Positions 1 through 8,126 of a stretch of 64,000 bases of DNA are shown in pieces. Source of the stretch: Ralstonia sp. RRA. GTDB lineage: Bacteria > Pseudomonadota > Gammaproteobacteria > Burkholderiales > Burkholderiaceae. Below the pieces are notes generated by a model that did no database searches, had not been told where the DNA came from, and was given only the letters and a program-made list of their open reading frames with translations. Made by a program: the position numbers and the translations under genes. Each line of letters opens with the position of its first letter. Positions within the stretch are counted from its first letter, which is position 1. The stretch is taken from NCBI RefSeq assembly GCF_037023145.1, contig NZ_CP146091.1, positions 1,426,001 to 1,490,000 on the forward strand, written 5' to 3'.

Positions 1-1
1 C

Positions 2-523
2 CAGCTCGACGGTTCGCAGTTTGATCATCTGTTCGCGCCGGATGAGATTTTCCACATTGGTGAACTGGAAGCGAAGGCGCTGGCCGTGCCGGGCCATACG
101 CCGGCGGATATGGCCTATCAGGTGGGAGATGCCGTGTTCGTTGGTGACACGCTCTTCATGCCCGACGTGGGCACAGCGCGCTGCGATTTCCCCGGCGGTG
201 ATGCGGGCACGCTGTACCGGTCGATTCGCCGTCTGCTCGACTTGCCGACCGACACGCGGCTCTACATGTGCCATGACTACCCGCCCGCAGGCCGTGAGGC
301 CACCTGCCATACCACCGTGGCAGAACAGCGCCGCGCCAACATCCACGTGCGTGATGGCGTGACACAGGATGATTTCGTGCAGATGCGCACCAAGCGCGAC
401 GCCACGCTGGGCATGCCCACGCTGATGCTGCCGTCCATCCAGGTCAACATCCGCGCGGGCGCGCTGCCGCCGGCTGAACACAATGGCGTGCGGTATCTGA
501 AGATTCCGCTCAACGCGCTGTAG
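2..523 (+). CDS. MBL-fold metallo-hydrolase, persulfide dioxygenase-like (3' part)
   Basis: The C-terminal 173 residues of a metallo-beta-lactamase-fold protein; the start and the N-terminal HxHxDH motif lie left of the window. Visible metal-site elements are the His of GHTPAD (residue 32 of the visible part), the Asp of VFVGDTLF (49) and the His of CHDYPP (91). The stretch around MPDVGTARCDFPGGDA is typical of the ETHE1/Blh group, which oxidises glutathione persulfide to sulfite and GSH and needs one iron. Function is assigned from family resemblance; other glyoxalase II-like hydrolases share the fold. The gene ends at TAG and is followed by a strong hairpin terminator. Confidence 0.85.
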   Translation, partial: QLDGSQFDHLFAPDEIFHIGELEAKALAVPGHTPADMAYQVGDAVFVGDTLFMPDVGTARCDFPGGDAGTLYRSIRRLLDLPTDTRLYMCHDYPPAGREATCHTTVAEQRRANIHVRDGVTQDDFVQMRTKRDATLGMPTLMLPSIQVNIRAGALPPAEHNGVRYLKIPLNAL

Positions 524-544
524 TTCGTGCGGCAGGCCGCAATA

Positions 545-585
545 GAAAAACGCCCTTCGAAGTTGACCTCGAAGGGCGTTTTGCT
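545..585 (+). terminator. Rho-independent terminator
   Basis: A perfect 10-bp stem (CGCCCTTCGA, 551-560, with TCGAAGGGCG, 569-578) around an 8-nt loop, followed by TTTTGCTTT. It lies 27 nt after the metallo-hydrolase stop codon. The A-run before the stem gives it some bidirectional character. Confidence 0.9.
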
Positions 586-746
586 TTGCGACGCTTGGCC
601 GTCCATCGCGTTGCGCGGGTTGCCGTCATCTGGATTTCGACAACTCGTGTGAGTCTGGCCAACGCAGCCACAGCGAGGATGGTCCTGGCTGGCGCTTCTG
701 CGCGACAATCTCGCCATCTGCCGACCTCAGCAGCAAGGAGCCCGCC

Positions 747-1325
747 ATGTCCATCCTGATATTGGGTTTGCTGATCTTCCTGAGCGTGCATTCCGTTCGC
801 ATTGTTGCGGAGGGATGGCGCAAGGTGCGGATTGCCCGGATGGGTGAGAAGGGCTGGAAAGGTGCGTACTCCATCGCCTCCATCGTCGGACTGGCGCTGG
901 TCATCTGGGGATACGGTATCGCGCGGCATGCGCCGCTCGTGCTGTGGACTCGGCCAGCGTGGGCGCCCCATCTCGCGGGCTTGCTGACACTGGCGGCGTT
1001 CATCCTCTTTGCGGCGGCGTACGTTCCGGGTAATCACTTCAAGGCTTGGGTCCGGCATCCGCAGGCGCTTAGCGTGGTGCTATGGGCGCTGGCGCATTTG
1101 CTGGCAAATGGCACGTTGCATGCGGTCGTGTTGTTTGGCGCTTTCCTTATCTGGGCGCTGGTCGATTTCGCGGCCGCGCGTCAGCGGGATCGCGTGGAAG
1201 GCGTGGTTTATCCCGACGGAGTGCTTGCACGCGATGCGATTCTCGTTGTGATTGGTGTTGTCGCCTGGGGCGCGTTTGCGTTTTATCTCCACGCACGCTG
1301 GATTGGCGTGAACCCGATGGGGTAG
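747..1325 (+). CDS. NnrU family integral membrane protein
   Basis: 192 residues with about five hydrophobic helices. The N-terminal helix, the GWKGAYSIAS segment, the PGNHFKAWVRHPQ motif and the following LWALAHLLANG are characteristic of the NnrU family, membrane proteins first linked to denitrification in alphaproteobacteria but found widely and of unknown biochemical role. An AAGGAG ribosome-binding site lies just upstream of the ATG. The stop codon abuts, with no intervening base, the stop codon of the convergent PLP-enzyme gene. No denitrification genes are visible nearby, so the original functional label should not be over-read. Confidence 0.85.
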   Translation: MSILILGLLIFLSVHSVRIVAEGWRKVRIARMGEKGWKGAYSIASIVGLALVIWGYGIARHAPLVLWTRPAWAPHLAGLLTLAAFILFAAAYVPGNHFKAWVRHPQALSVVLWALAHLLANGTLHAVVLFGAFLIWALVDFAAARQRDRVEGVVYPDGVLARDAILVVIGVVAWGAFAFYLHARWIGVNPMG

Positions 1326-2246
1326 TCAATCGAATCGCGCTGCCAGGTCGTGTAACTGCTGAGCGGTGACCGTGGCGCCCCCACACACCACCACTGCAAC
1401 ACTGGAGGCTGCCTTGAGCGCAGGGTGCCCGCAATCCAGCGCCGCCAATGCTGCCCCGCAGGCCGGCTCGACCACGACGCGGTGCTCGTCAAGAAACCGG
1501 AGCGCCGCCTTCACCGCCTGCGCATCTGATACCACGACGTTGTAGATCTCGCGGCGGGCTGCCCATTCAAGCGCGCCGTCGCACGGCCGCTTGGCACCCA
1601 GCGAGGTGGCCACGCTCGAAATGGTCGATAGCTCGACGGGTTTGCCTTGCGCGATTGAACGCGCGAAGCAGTCGGCTCCCTCCGTTTCCACGGCGACGAC
1701 AGGCACGTCGGACCACCCGTTGCGTTGCAGCCCTTCCATCACGCCGCACAAGAGCCCACCCCCGCCGACGGCGAGGAGGATTGCGCCGGGCTTGTGTCCG
1801 GATGCCGCCATCTCGTCCACCAGTGAGGCGTGTCCCTGCCAGATGACCGGATCGTCGAATGGGTGCACGAAGGCGTCGCCCGGGCCGATCAGGGACTGTG
1901 CAAACGCATGCGCTTCTGCCCACGCGGCGCCATGCACGATCAGCCCTGCGCCTTCCTGGCGGATCAGGTCGCGCGCCCGTTGCGGTGTGCTTTCCGGCAC
2001 CACGACCGCGACGGGAACACCGAGCTTGCGCCCGCAATAGGCCACCGCAATCCCCGCATTGCCGCCGGAAGATGAGACGAACCGTTGCGCACCCGCCGCA
2101 CGCTGCGCCTCGCACAGGGCACCGATGCCGCGCAGCTTGAACGAGCCGGACGGCTGCGCGGCGTCCATCTTCAGCCACACCGGTTTGCCAAGCTGCCGTG
2201 AATAGGGTTGGGACTGTACGTAAGGCGTGTGGATGTGGAGCGTCAT
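1326..2246 (-). CDS. PLP-dependent L-serine/L-threonine dehydratase
   Basis: 306 residues of the fold-type II PLP family. The Schiff-base lysine is K37 in SGSFKLRG, the substrate/carboxylate loop is SSGGNAG (59-65), and the phosphate-binding glycine loop is GGGGLLCG (161-168). This fits the short, ACT-domain-free catabolic serine/threonine dehydratases that deaminate L-Ser to pyruvate and L-Thr to 2-oxobutyrate. I chose ATG at 2246 (MTLHIHTPY) because family members begin that way; in-frame ATGs at 2273 and 2300 would add up to 18 residues with no clear ribosome-binding site. The gene is divergent from a LysR regulator that probably controls it. Serine versus threonine preference cannot be read from sequence. 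Confidence 0.88.
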   Translation of the reverse strand: MTLHIHTPYVQSQPYSRQLGKPVWLKMDAAQPSGSFKLRGIGALCEAQRAAGAQRFVSSSGGNAGIAVAYCGRKLGVPVAVVVPESTPQRARDLIRQEGAGLIVHGAAWAEAHAFAQSLIGPGDAFVHPFDDPVIWQGHASLVDEMAASGHKPGAILLAVGGGGLLCGVMEGLQRNGWSDVPVVAVETEGADCFARSIAQGKPVELSTISSVATSLGAKRPCDGALEWAARREIYNVVVSDAQAVKAALRFLDEHRVVVEPACGAALAALDCGHPALKAASSVAVVVCGGATVTAQQLHDLAARFD

Positions 2247-2300
2247 GTCTGGTCGTGATGTGCAGCAACGCATGTTCAAGGAAACACCCATCCTAGGCAT

Positions 2301-2345
2301 TCATGGCTATGCATACAAATGCTTTATAGGCGGATTTGCTATGCT
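2301..2345. promoter_or_regulatory. Candidate LysR operator region between divergent genes
   Basis: The short divergent interval is AT-richer than its flanks and holds overlapping dyads, including GCAT-ACAA-ATGC at 2311-2322 and a second TATGC-containing copy near 2336-2343. LysR regulators typically bind T-N11-A dyads in such intervals. The site is inferred from position and symmetry only. Confidence 0.35.
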
Positions 2346-2378
2346 TGATAGGTATGGGTAAGAGCGTGCCGAATCGAT

Positions 2379-3311
2379 ATGCGGAACATTGAACTACGCC
2401 ACCTTCGCTACTTCATTGCGGTCGCGCAGGCTGGCAGCGTGGTGGCGGGCGCGCGGGCCATCGGCATCGTCCAGCCCGCCTTGTCGCGGCAGATCCTTGA
2501 GTTGGAAGCCGCCATTGGCACGCCGCTGCTGGCGCGCAAGGCGAGGGGCGTGCAGTTGACCGCCGCCGGCGAGAGTTTTCTGCGTGACGCCCGGCAACTG
2601 CTGGCTGATCTGCAAACCGGGCGCGATCGCGCCTTGCGTTGCGCTGCAGGTCAGCTCGGTGAACTGCACCTGGGTGTGCTGCCGAACTATCTCAGCGCAA
2701 CCGTTGTGACGAACGTGCTGCAGGCATTTCGCGCCGCGTGCCCGGAGGTCAAGGTTTCGGTGGCGCCGATGCTTTCTGCAGAGCAGGCTACCGCCATTGC
2801 GCGCAAGCAGATCGACGGCGGCATCATGGCCTGGCGCCGTGATGAGGCACCGCATCTGTCCGGTATTGCGCTGTTGAGCGACCGCTTTGTCCTGGCCATG
2901 CCCGCAGCGCAAGCTGCTCATCACAAGGCGCCGAAGCGGCTGGCCGACGTGGCGGATCAACCGTTCGTGTGGTTCGATCCGGAGCGCTCCTCCGCGCACC
3001 ATCGCTTCTTGATGCAGCAATGTGAGCGCGCCGGCTTCGCGCCGCGCGTGGCCCAGATCGGCAGCGACATCCCAACCGTGGTGGGTCTTGTGGCGGCGGG
3101 CATGGGGTGTGCGTTTGTGCCGGAGAGCCTGTCTGCCCTGTGTCCGCCCACGGTGCAGCTCGTGCCGTTGCGAGAGGTGTCCGATCGCTTCGATGTGGAG
3201 TTCACCTTTGACGAAGACGCGGCGACGCCCGTTGTGATGCGATTTGCACAAGCGTTGCGGGAGGTGGTTGGCCGTAGAGGGCGTACACGCCGGGTCCAAC
3301 CCGCGCGCTAG
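2379..3311 (+). CDS. LysR-family transcriptional regulator
   Basis: 310 residues. The N-terminal winged HTH begins at MRNIELRHLRYFIAVAQAGS, with the recognition helix in the segment VQPALSRQILELE, followed by LLARKARGVQLTAAG, all standard LysR features. The rest is a periplasmic-binding-protein-like effector domain. It is transcribed away from the Ser/Thr dehydratase gene, the classic arrangement for a LysR protein regulating its neighbour. The N-terminal wording (ELRHLRYF) is closest to the Nac/CynR-like group; the effector is unknown. Confidence 0.9.
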   Translation: MRNIELRHLRYFIAVAQAGSVVAGARAIGIVQPALSRQILELEAAIGTPLLARKARGVQLTAAGESFLRDARQLLADLQTGRDRALRCAAGQLGELHLGVLPNYLSATVVTNVLQAFRAACPEVKVSVAPMLSAEQATAIARKQIDGGIMAWRRDEAPHLSGIALLSDRFVLAMPAAQAAHHKAPKRLADVADQPFVWFDPERSSAHHRFLMQQCERAGFAPRVAQIGSDIPTVVGLVAAGMGCAFVPESLSALCPPTVQLVPLREVSDRFDVEFTFDEDAATPVVMRFAQALREVVGRRGRTRRVQPAR

Positions 3312-3459
3312 CGGCCGTTTGCCACGTATTTTCTGACCGGACGGATCGGGCCTTATCAGCGTGCCTGGCGTCTTGTAGATTCATAGGGTGTTAACGAGCG
3401 CGAGTGGGTGCTGTGGTGGGCGTTGCAGCCACCCGCTGGCTCCAACCGGAACAACACGC

Positions 3460-4293
3460 ATGAAACATGTCACCTTGCCCGACGGCGAGCGCGTGCCAGC
3501 GCTCGGGATGGGAACGTGGAATATGGGCGAGAGCCGCGCCGCACGCGCCGAGGAAATCGCCACGCTGCGCCTGGGGCTTGACCTCGGCCTGCGCCTGATC
3601 GATACGGCGGAAATGTATGGCGATGGCTTGTCCGAAGAGATGATCGGCGAGGCGATTGCCGGGCGTCGCGACGAGGTGTTTCTCGTCAGTAAGGTCTATC
3701 CGCACAACGCCAGCCGGCGGGGTGTTGCAGCCGCGTGCGAGCGCAGCCTGCGCCGGCTTGGCACCGATCGCATTGACCTGTACCTGCTGCACTGGCGCGG
3801 CAGCGTTCCGCTGGAAGAGACCGTGCAAGGTCTGCAGGCCCTGCAGCGCGAGGGCAAGATTCGCCACTACGGTGTGAGCAATCTCGACCTCTCGGATATG
3901 GAGGAACTTTGGGACGTGCCCGGTGGCGATCAAGTTGCGGTCAACCAGCTGCTCTACAACCTGGGCCGGCGCGGTATCGAATGGGATTTGCTGCCGTGGC
4001 TGCGCGAACGCCGTGTGCCCGTGATGGCGTATTCCCCCATCGAGCAGGCGCAACTGGCACGTCACCCGAAGCTGGTGCGGCTTGCGCAGGAATGCGGCAT
4101 GACGCCGGCACAGGTAGCGCTGGCGTGGTTGCTGGGGCGCGACGACATCATCGCCATTCCCAAAACCAGCCGCCGCGAGCGCTTGCGCGAGAACTTTGGT
4201 GCGCTGGAGCGCGAACTGACGTCCGAGCAATTGGCCGAGCTGGATCGTCTCTTTCCGCCGCCGAAGGGGCCGCGGCCGCTGGAGATGCTGTAA
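3460..4293 (+). CDS. Aldo/keto reductase
   Basis: 277 residues forming a TIM-barrel NAD(P)H-dependent oxidoreductase. The catalytic tetrad is visible as D48 (LIDTAEMYG), Y53, K78 (FLVSKVYP) and H111 (YLLHWRG). The C-terminal IAIPKTSRRERLRENFGAL segment is the cofactor-phosphate region of the AKR5-like bacterial group. The ATG at 3460 gives the usual family N-terminus (VTLPDGERVPALGMGTW); the frame stays open 24 codons upstream but without family resemblance. It appears monocistronic, with a GC-rich leader. Likely substrates are small aldehydes or ketones; none can be specified. Confidence 0.92.
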   Translation: MKHVTLPDGERVPALGMGTWNMGESRAARAEEIATLRLGLDLGLRLIDTAEMYGDGLSEEMIGEAIAGRRDEVFLVSKVYPHNASRRGVAAACERSLRRLGTDRIDLYLLHWRGSVPLEETVQGLQALQREGKIRHYGVSNLDLSDMEELWDVPGGDQVAVNQLLYNLGRRGIEWDLLPWLRERRVPVMAYSPIEQAQLARHPKLVRLAQECGMTPAQVALAWLLGRDDIIAIPKTSRRERLRENFGALERELTSEQLAELDRLFPPPKGPRPLEML

Positions 4294-4318
4294 GCCGCGT
4301 TAGCGGCGTGTCGCGGGC

Positions 4319-4735
4319 TTAGCGCGACTTCGCCTGGTAACGGGCGTAGTCGACATAGCTTGTGAGATAGACACGCGCCTTGTCGCGGGTTTCTTGCGTG
4401 ACACGGTCAGCCGCTTTGCGGGCACCGGACGAACTCATCTGCGCGCTGAGATGGTCGCGGAAGGCATCGTGCATGGCTTGCAGATCGTCTGCGCATGCGT
4501 CCAATGCAGATGACACTACAGCCTTTGTCTGTGCGTTGCCGGGCACGCCGTCATCAGCGCGGCGTTGGGTGCAATCCATGTACTTGATGCGTAGTGCTAT
4601 CCAACCGCTATCGGCACTGGCCGTGCTGTCCGTTTTGGTTTGATCAGGAAGCTGCTGTTGCGGTGGCGTGGACGAACCACATGCGCCAAGCAGCGCCAGC
4701 AGGACAAGGGACGGGGCGTAGAGGGCTTTTTTCAT
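4319..4735 (-). CDS. Small secreted lipoprotein of unknown function
   Basis: 138 residues starting MKKALYAPSLVLLALLGAC, a textbook lipoprotein signal peptide with lipobox LGAC (cysteine 19). The mature part begins with a Ser/Pro/Gln-rich linker, followed by a helical region with two cysteines (CTQRRAD and DACADD). It lies convergent with the aldo/keto reductase gene, 25 bp from its stop. I do not recognise the family. The clear signal sequence and well-behaved reading frame support a real gene. Confidence 0.75.
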   Translation of the reverse strand: MKKALYAPSLVLLALLGACGSSTPPQQQLPDQTKTDSTASADSGWIALRIKYMDCTQRRADDGVPGNAQTKAVVSSALDACADDLQAMHDAFRDHLSAQMSSSGARKAADRVTQETRDKARVYLTSYVDYARYQAKSR

Positions 4736-4869
4736 GGCATGAACTGTATGCCGCGAGCGATTCTCGCACCACCCGTGGTCTTCCCGGCAAGTCGACCATC
4801 GCTCACGCCATTAACATTTGGAAACGACTTCGTTGTGAGGCGCGCGTCGCAACGTTTCTCTGCGGCATC

Positions 4870-5766
4870 TCAAGGTGGCAACAGGGCGGCGTGAGCCGCC
4901 GTCAAAACTTCGCGGCTCAATCCGTCTAGCAATGCGGATGCCGCCCGCGCGTACTGCCAGTGCAGCGGCACATCCAGCGGCGTGTCGGGCACCAGTTCAA
5001 CCAGTGTGCCCGCCTTGAGGTGCGACGTGATCAGCGTCTGCGGATGCAGACCCCATCCCATGCCAGCAACTGCGGCCGCCACAAAGGCCTGAGGCGAGGG
5101 CAGCATGTGCCGGGGCAGTTCGACATGCCGGTGGCACAGACGCCGTGCCCAGCGCGCCTGCAGCTCGTCTTTGGTGTTGAACAGCAGGCTGGGGGCGCGG
5201 GCCAAGCTGCCGGCGCCGACCCCGTCCGCGAAATGGCGTTGCACGAACGCCGGACTGGCGGCCGCAAGGTAGCGCATGGAGCCCAACGGCCGGCTATTGC
5301 AACCGGCAGCCGGGCGAGCCGTAGCGGTTACAGCGGCCAGTACGGCGCCGCTGCGCAGCCATTCGGTGGTGTGGTCCTGGTCGTCCACCGCCACCTCCAT
5401 CAGCACCGGGTGTTCAGCACCGAAGGCCGCAATGGCCGGGGCAAGCCACGTGGCCAGGCTGTCGGCGTTTACGGCGATGGGTAGCGGCACCCGCGCAATG
5501 CCCTCCGGCGCCAGCACGGGCAGTGCGCCTTGCAACTCCTGTTCGAGCAGCCGAACGCGGTCGACGTGTTGGCAAAGCTGTCGCCCCGTCTCCGTTGCCC
5601 GGCAGGGTTGGTCGCGCACCACCAGTGCGCAGCCCACGCGTTCTTCCAGCAATCGAATGCGCTGTGAAATCGCCGATGGCGTGACATGGAGTGCACGCGC
5701 AGCGCGTTCAAAGCTGCCTTCCCGAACGACGGCAGCCAATGCAGAGAGGGCGGCGTAATCCAGCAT
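4870..5766 (-). CDS. argP: ArgP/IciA-type LysR regulator
   Basis: 298 residues with the ArgP-type N-terminus (MLDYAALSALAAVVREGSF) and recognition helix region VTPSAISQRIRLLEERVG; ArgP senses lysine/arginine and activates the argO exporter. The gene is divergent from an argO-like exporter across only 73 bp, exactly the arrangement in Burkholderiales and enterobacteria. The effector domain is full length. Identification rests on both sequence and this partner. Confidence 0.9.
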   Translation of the reverse strand: MLDYAALSALAAVVREGSFERAARALHVTPSAISQRIRLLEERVGCALVVRDQPCRATETGRQLCQHVDRVRLLEQELQGALPVLAPEGIARVPLPIAVNADSLATWLAPAIAAFGAEHPVLMEVAVDDQDHTTEWLRSGAVLAAVTATARPAAGCNSRPLGSMRYLAAASPAFVQRHFADGVGAGSLARAPSLLFNTKDELQARWARRLCHRHVELPRHMLPSPQAFVAAAVAGMGWGLHPQTLITSHLKAGTLVELVPDTPLDVPLHWQYARAASALLDGLSREVLTAAHAALLPP

Positions 5767-5839
5767 GGGTTAAGTAAAACTGAATTGAATGAAGTAAGGA
5801 TAGTTTGTCTTCATTGCTTGGCGCAGGCAAGCTGCATGC

Positions 5840-6496
5840 ATGGACACCTTGCTGACTCCCACTTCGCTGGCGCTATCTGTCTCCCTTCAGGGCTTGGTCC
5901 TGAGCCTGGGGCTGATCGTCGCCATTGGCGCGCAGAACGCGTTTGTATTGCGCCAGGGGCTGCGCCGTGAGCATGTGGGCAGCGTGGTGCTGTTTTGCGC
6001 GGTGGCAGACGCGTTGCTGTTGACGGCCGGCGTCATGGGCATGGCTCAGGCGCTGGGCGAGCGCCCTGGGCTTGCCAATGCAATGGCATTGGCCGGCGCC
6101 GCGTTTCTGGCGGTGTATGGGTGGCGGGCGCTGCAACGTGCACGACACGCTAGTCAATTGCGAGCGTCAGAGGGCGGTGACGGCTTGAGCCGGGGCGCTG
6201 CGCTGGCGCAGGCGGCAGCCTTTACGCTGCTCAACCCCCACGTCTACCTCGATACGGTGTTGCTGGTCGGCAGCATTGGCGCCCAGCAGCCGGCGGCATT
6301 GCGTGGCTGGTTCGTCGCGGGCGCAAGTTCAGCCAGTGCGTTCTGGTTTGTGTTGCTGGGGTTCGGCGCACGCTGGCTGGCGCCATGGTTTGCGAAGCCG
6401 CGCGCGTGGCAGGTGCTGGATGGCCTGATCGGCACGACCATGCTTGTGCTGGCTGCGCTGTTGCTGCGTCATGCCTTCATGGGGATCTTTGGCTGA
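5840..6496 (+). CDS. argO: LysE/ArgO-family amino acid exporter
   Basis: 218 residues with about six transmembrane helices. The opening segment SLGLIVAIGAQNAFVLRQGLR is the diagnostic LysE/ArgO signature, and the central NPHVYLDTVLLVG motif is also conserved. The protein exports basic amino acids (arginine or lysine) across the inner membrane to relieve excess. The divergent argP gene is its expected activator. The short AT-rich interval 5767-5839 should contain the shared promoters and ArgP site. Confidence 0.92.
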   Translation: MDTLLTPTSLALSVSLQGLVLSLGLIVAIGAQNAFVLRQGLRREHVGSVVLFCAVADALLLTAGVMGMAQALGERPGLANAMALAGAAFLAVYGWRALQRARHASQLRASEGGDGLSRGAALAQAAAFTLLNPHVYLDTVLLVGSIGAQQPAALRGWFVAGASSASAFWFVLLGFGARWLAPWFAKPRAWQVLDGLIGTTMLVLAALLLRHAFMGIFG

Positions 6497-6569
6497 TCAG
6501 ATCGGCTGGTGTGTTTGCTCCGGTGCTGCAGGCGCAGCGCGTAAGTCTCCGGAGTAATGTTGTCGTCAG

Positions 6570-6601
6570 AAAAACGGGCGGCAAACTGTCGCCTGCCGCC
6601 C
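6570..6601 (-). terminator. Terminator after the ankyrin lipoprotein gene
   Basis: Reading the minus strand, an 8-bp stem (GGGCGGCA at 6576-6583 paired with TGCCGCCC at 6594-6601, 10-nt loop) is followed by GTTTT. It sits 30 bp beyond the stop of the minus-strand ankyrin gene. Confidence 0.65.
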
Positions 6602-6630
6602 TGATTTGCGCGTGAGTTGGCTGTGCCGCC

Positions 6631-7677
6631 TCAGCGCTTGACGCTGCGGAAGACGGCCAGCGTGTCGTCATCGTGGAAGCTCGGATTCGCCAACACGTCC
6701 TTGCGCACGGTCACGCTCTTGAGATCCGGTGACGCCGCGGCCACGGCATCGGAGTAGTACCGAGCGTCTGGGTTAGCGCCTGCCTGGATCAGCGCACGCA
6801 CGCAGTCGGCGTTGCCAACCAGTGCGGCGGATGCCAGCGGGACCGGCGCATCGCCCGACGTCTTCATCCATGCCACCGAGTTGAGGTCAGTGCCCGGCTT
6901 GAGAAGCAGCTTGATGCGCTCGCCGGCTTGCGGGTCGGGCTTGCGACGCAAGTCGACGTGGCGTTCGCAAACATAGTTCAGCGCGGTGGCGCCAGATTTG
7001 GAGCGCGCACCTACGTCGATACCAGCCCCGATCAGCAGCTTCGTCGCATCCAGGTTGCCTGCGGCCATGCCCATGAGTGCGGTTTCCCCATTCTGGTTAC
7101 GCAGATTCGGGTTGGCGCCGGCGTTCAGCAACAGACGCATGATTTCCAGGCTCGGGGCGTTGAGACGCAGGCCCGATGCCTGCAGCAGCGGTGTGTTGTT
7201 GCCGTCGTTGTTCAGCGCGTTGACGTTGGCTCCGGCCGCAATCAGCGCCTTGACGATGCGCAGGTTTTGCGGCGAAGCCTTGCCGTTGGTGTCGATGCCC
7301 GAGATGGCGTAGACCAGCGGCTGATTGCCCAGATCACGATAGACAGGGATCTCCAGATCGTTCTTCTGCGTGAGCAGGAGGTCGACCAGGTCGGCATCGT
7401 TGTTCGAGATGGCTACCGCCAGGGCGGACATGCCTTGTGGGCCGTCGTACTCGGCCGGCTGCGCGCGGTGCGCACGCGCGCCCTTGGCCAGCAGGTCGCG
7501 GATGGCCGCCAGTTTCTTTTCGTTGGGCTTTTGCTCGTACTGCTCGACCGTGGCGGCCAGTTTGTCGTCCAGCGAGGCGGGCTTGGCCTGCGTGGTCGGC
7601 GGTGCGAGCAGGGCGCAACCAGCCAGCAGGCATGCTGCGGTTTTCGCTGCTGTCGTTTTGGGGTGGAGTCGCTTCAA
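6631..7677 (-). CDS. Ankyrin-repeat lipoprotein
   Basis: 348 residues from a proposed TTG start at 7677. The N-terminus (basic LKRLHPK, hydrophobic core, LLAGC lipobox) is a convincing lipoprotein signal, which only makes sense with this start; the frame is open for 93 more codons upstream but those residues would bury the signal peptide. Several ankyrin repeats follow, seen as GMSALAVAISNNDADLVDLLL, NDGNNTPLLQASGLRLNAPSLEIMRLLL, NGETALMGMAAGNLDATKLLI and SGATALNYVCERH, so the protein probably makes protein–protein contacts in the periplasm. No clear ribosome-binding site is seen, leaving the exact start uncertain (ATG at 7767 is the alternative). Confidence 0.75.
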   Translation of the reverse strand: MKRLHPKTTAAKTAACLLAGCALLAPPTTQAKPASLDDKLAATVEQYEQKPNEKKLAAIRDLLAKGARAHRAQPAEYDGPQGMSALAVAISNNDADLVDLLLTQKNDLEIPVYRDLGNQPLVYAISGIDTNGKASPQNLRIVKALIAAGANVNALNNDGNNTPLLQASGLRLNAPSLEIMRLLLNAGANPNLRNQNGETALMGMAAGNLDATKLLIGAGIDVGARSKSGATALNYVCERHVDLRRKPDPQAGERIKLLLKPGTDLNSVAWMKTSGDAPVPLASAALVGNADCVRALIQAGANPDARYYSDAVAAASPDLKSVTVRKDVLANPSFHDDDTLAVFRSVKR

Positions 7678-8126
7678 GATGGATGAGCTTGGTTGATTGG
7701 CTGTGTGCGCCTCCAGATCATTTGCGGCGCGGTCGCGATTATCGCACTGCTGTTCCAGTTGGTACATTAACAATGGGAAACAATGACGCCATGGTTTGCA
7801 ACCATCAATCACGTGACTGTCCCGATTGGTACGTGCTGACGAAGATGCTGGGCAGAGGCTGTGAGCGGTGGCCAGACTCAAGCTGGTTGTTGGGCTGCTC
7901 AACAACCACACATTCCCTCGACATTCCTCCGCGAAGAATTCCTTCTGACTGTTCATTTATGTCACAATTGACAATTGCATCAGTTATGATTAAATTGCGA
8001 ATGCTCGCGGCGGGGCTGGGGCTAACAACGGGCTGCCGTTGTACAGCGAAGTGCGTCCGATAGCGCGCGTGGTTTAGTTGCCGCGTCAACCTGCGACCGT
8101 ACGTGCGAGCCTTGTTCGAGGTGCTT
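7678..8126. other. AT-richer intergenic region with a regulated promoter
   Basis: About 450 bp separating the ankyrin gene (minus) from a LysR gene (plus). It is clearly AT-richer than the neighbouring genes. Besides the promoter/operator at 7968-7996 I see no protein with family resemblance: the longest open frame (minus strand, 7805-8089) has a low-complexity, shadow-like composition. Confidence 0.6.
7968..7996 (+). promoter_or_regulatory. Sigma70-type promoter with ATCAGTTATGA operator (copy 1)
   Basis: TTGACA at 7968-7973, a 17-bp spacer containing GCATCAGTTATGA, then TAAATT at 7991-7996. The first 22 bases match the copy at 10976 in 19 positions and the copy at 21601 in 18. It points rightward to the LysR/AI-2E gene pair starting 130 bp downstream. 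The repressor is probably one of the two TetR proteins encoded at 10208 and 20794. Confidence 0.6.

Noticed and set aside
7805..8089. Minus-strand small gene in the ankyrin–LysR interval
   Set aside because: It covers the promoter/operator on the other strand, lacks a ribosome-binding site and resembles no family.
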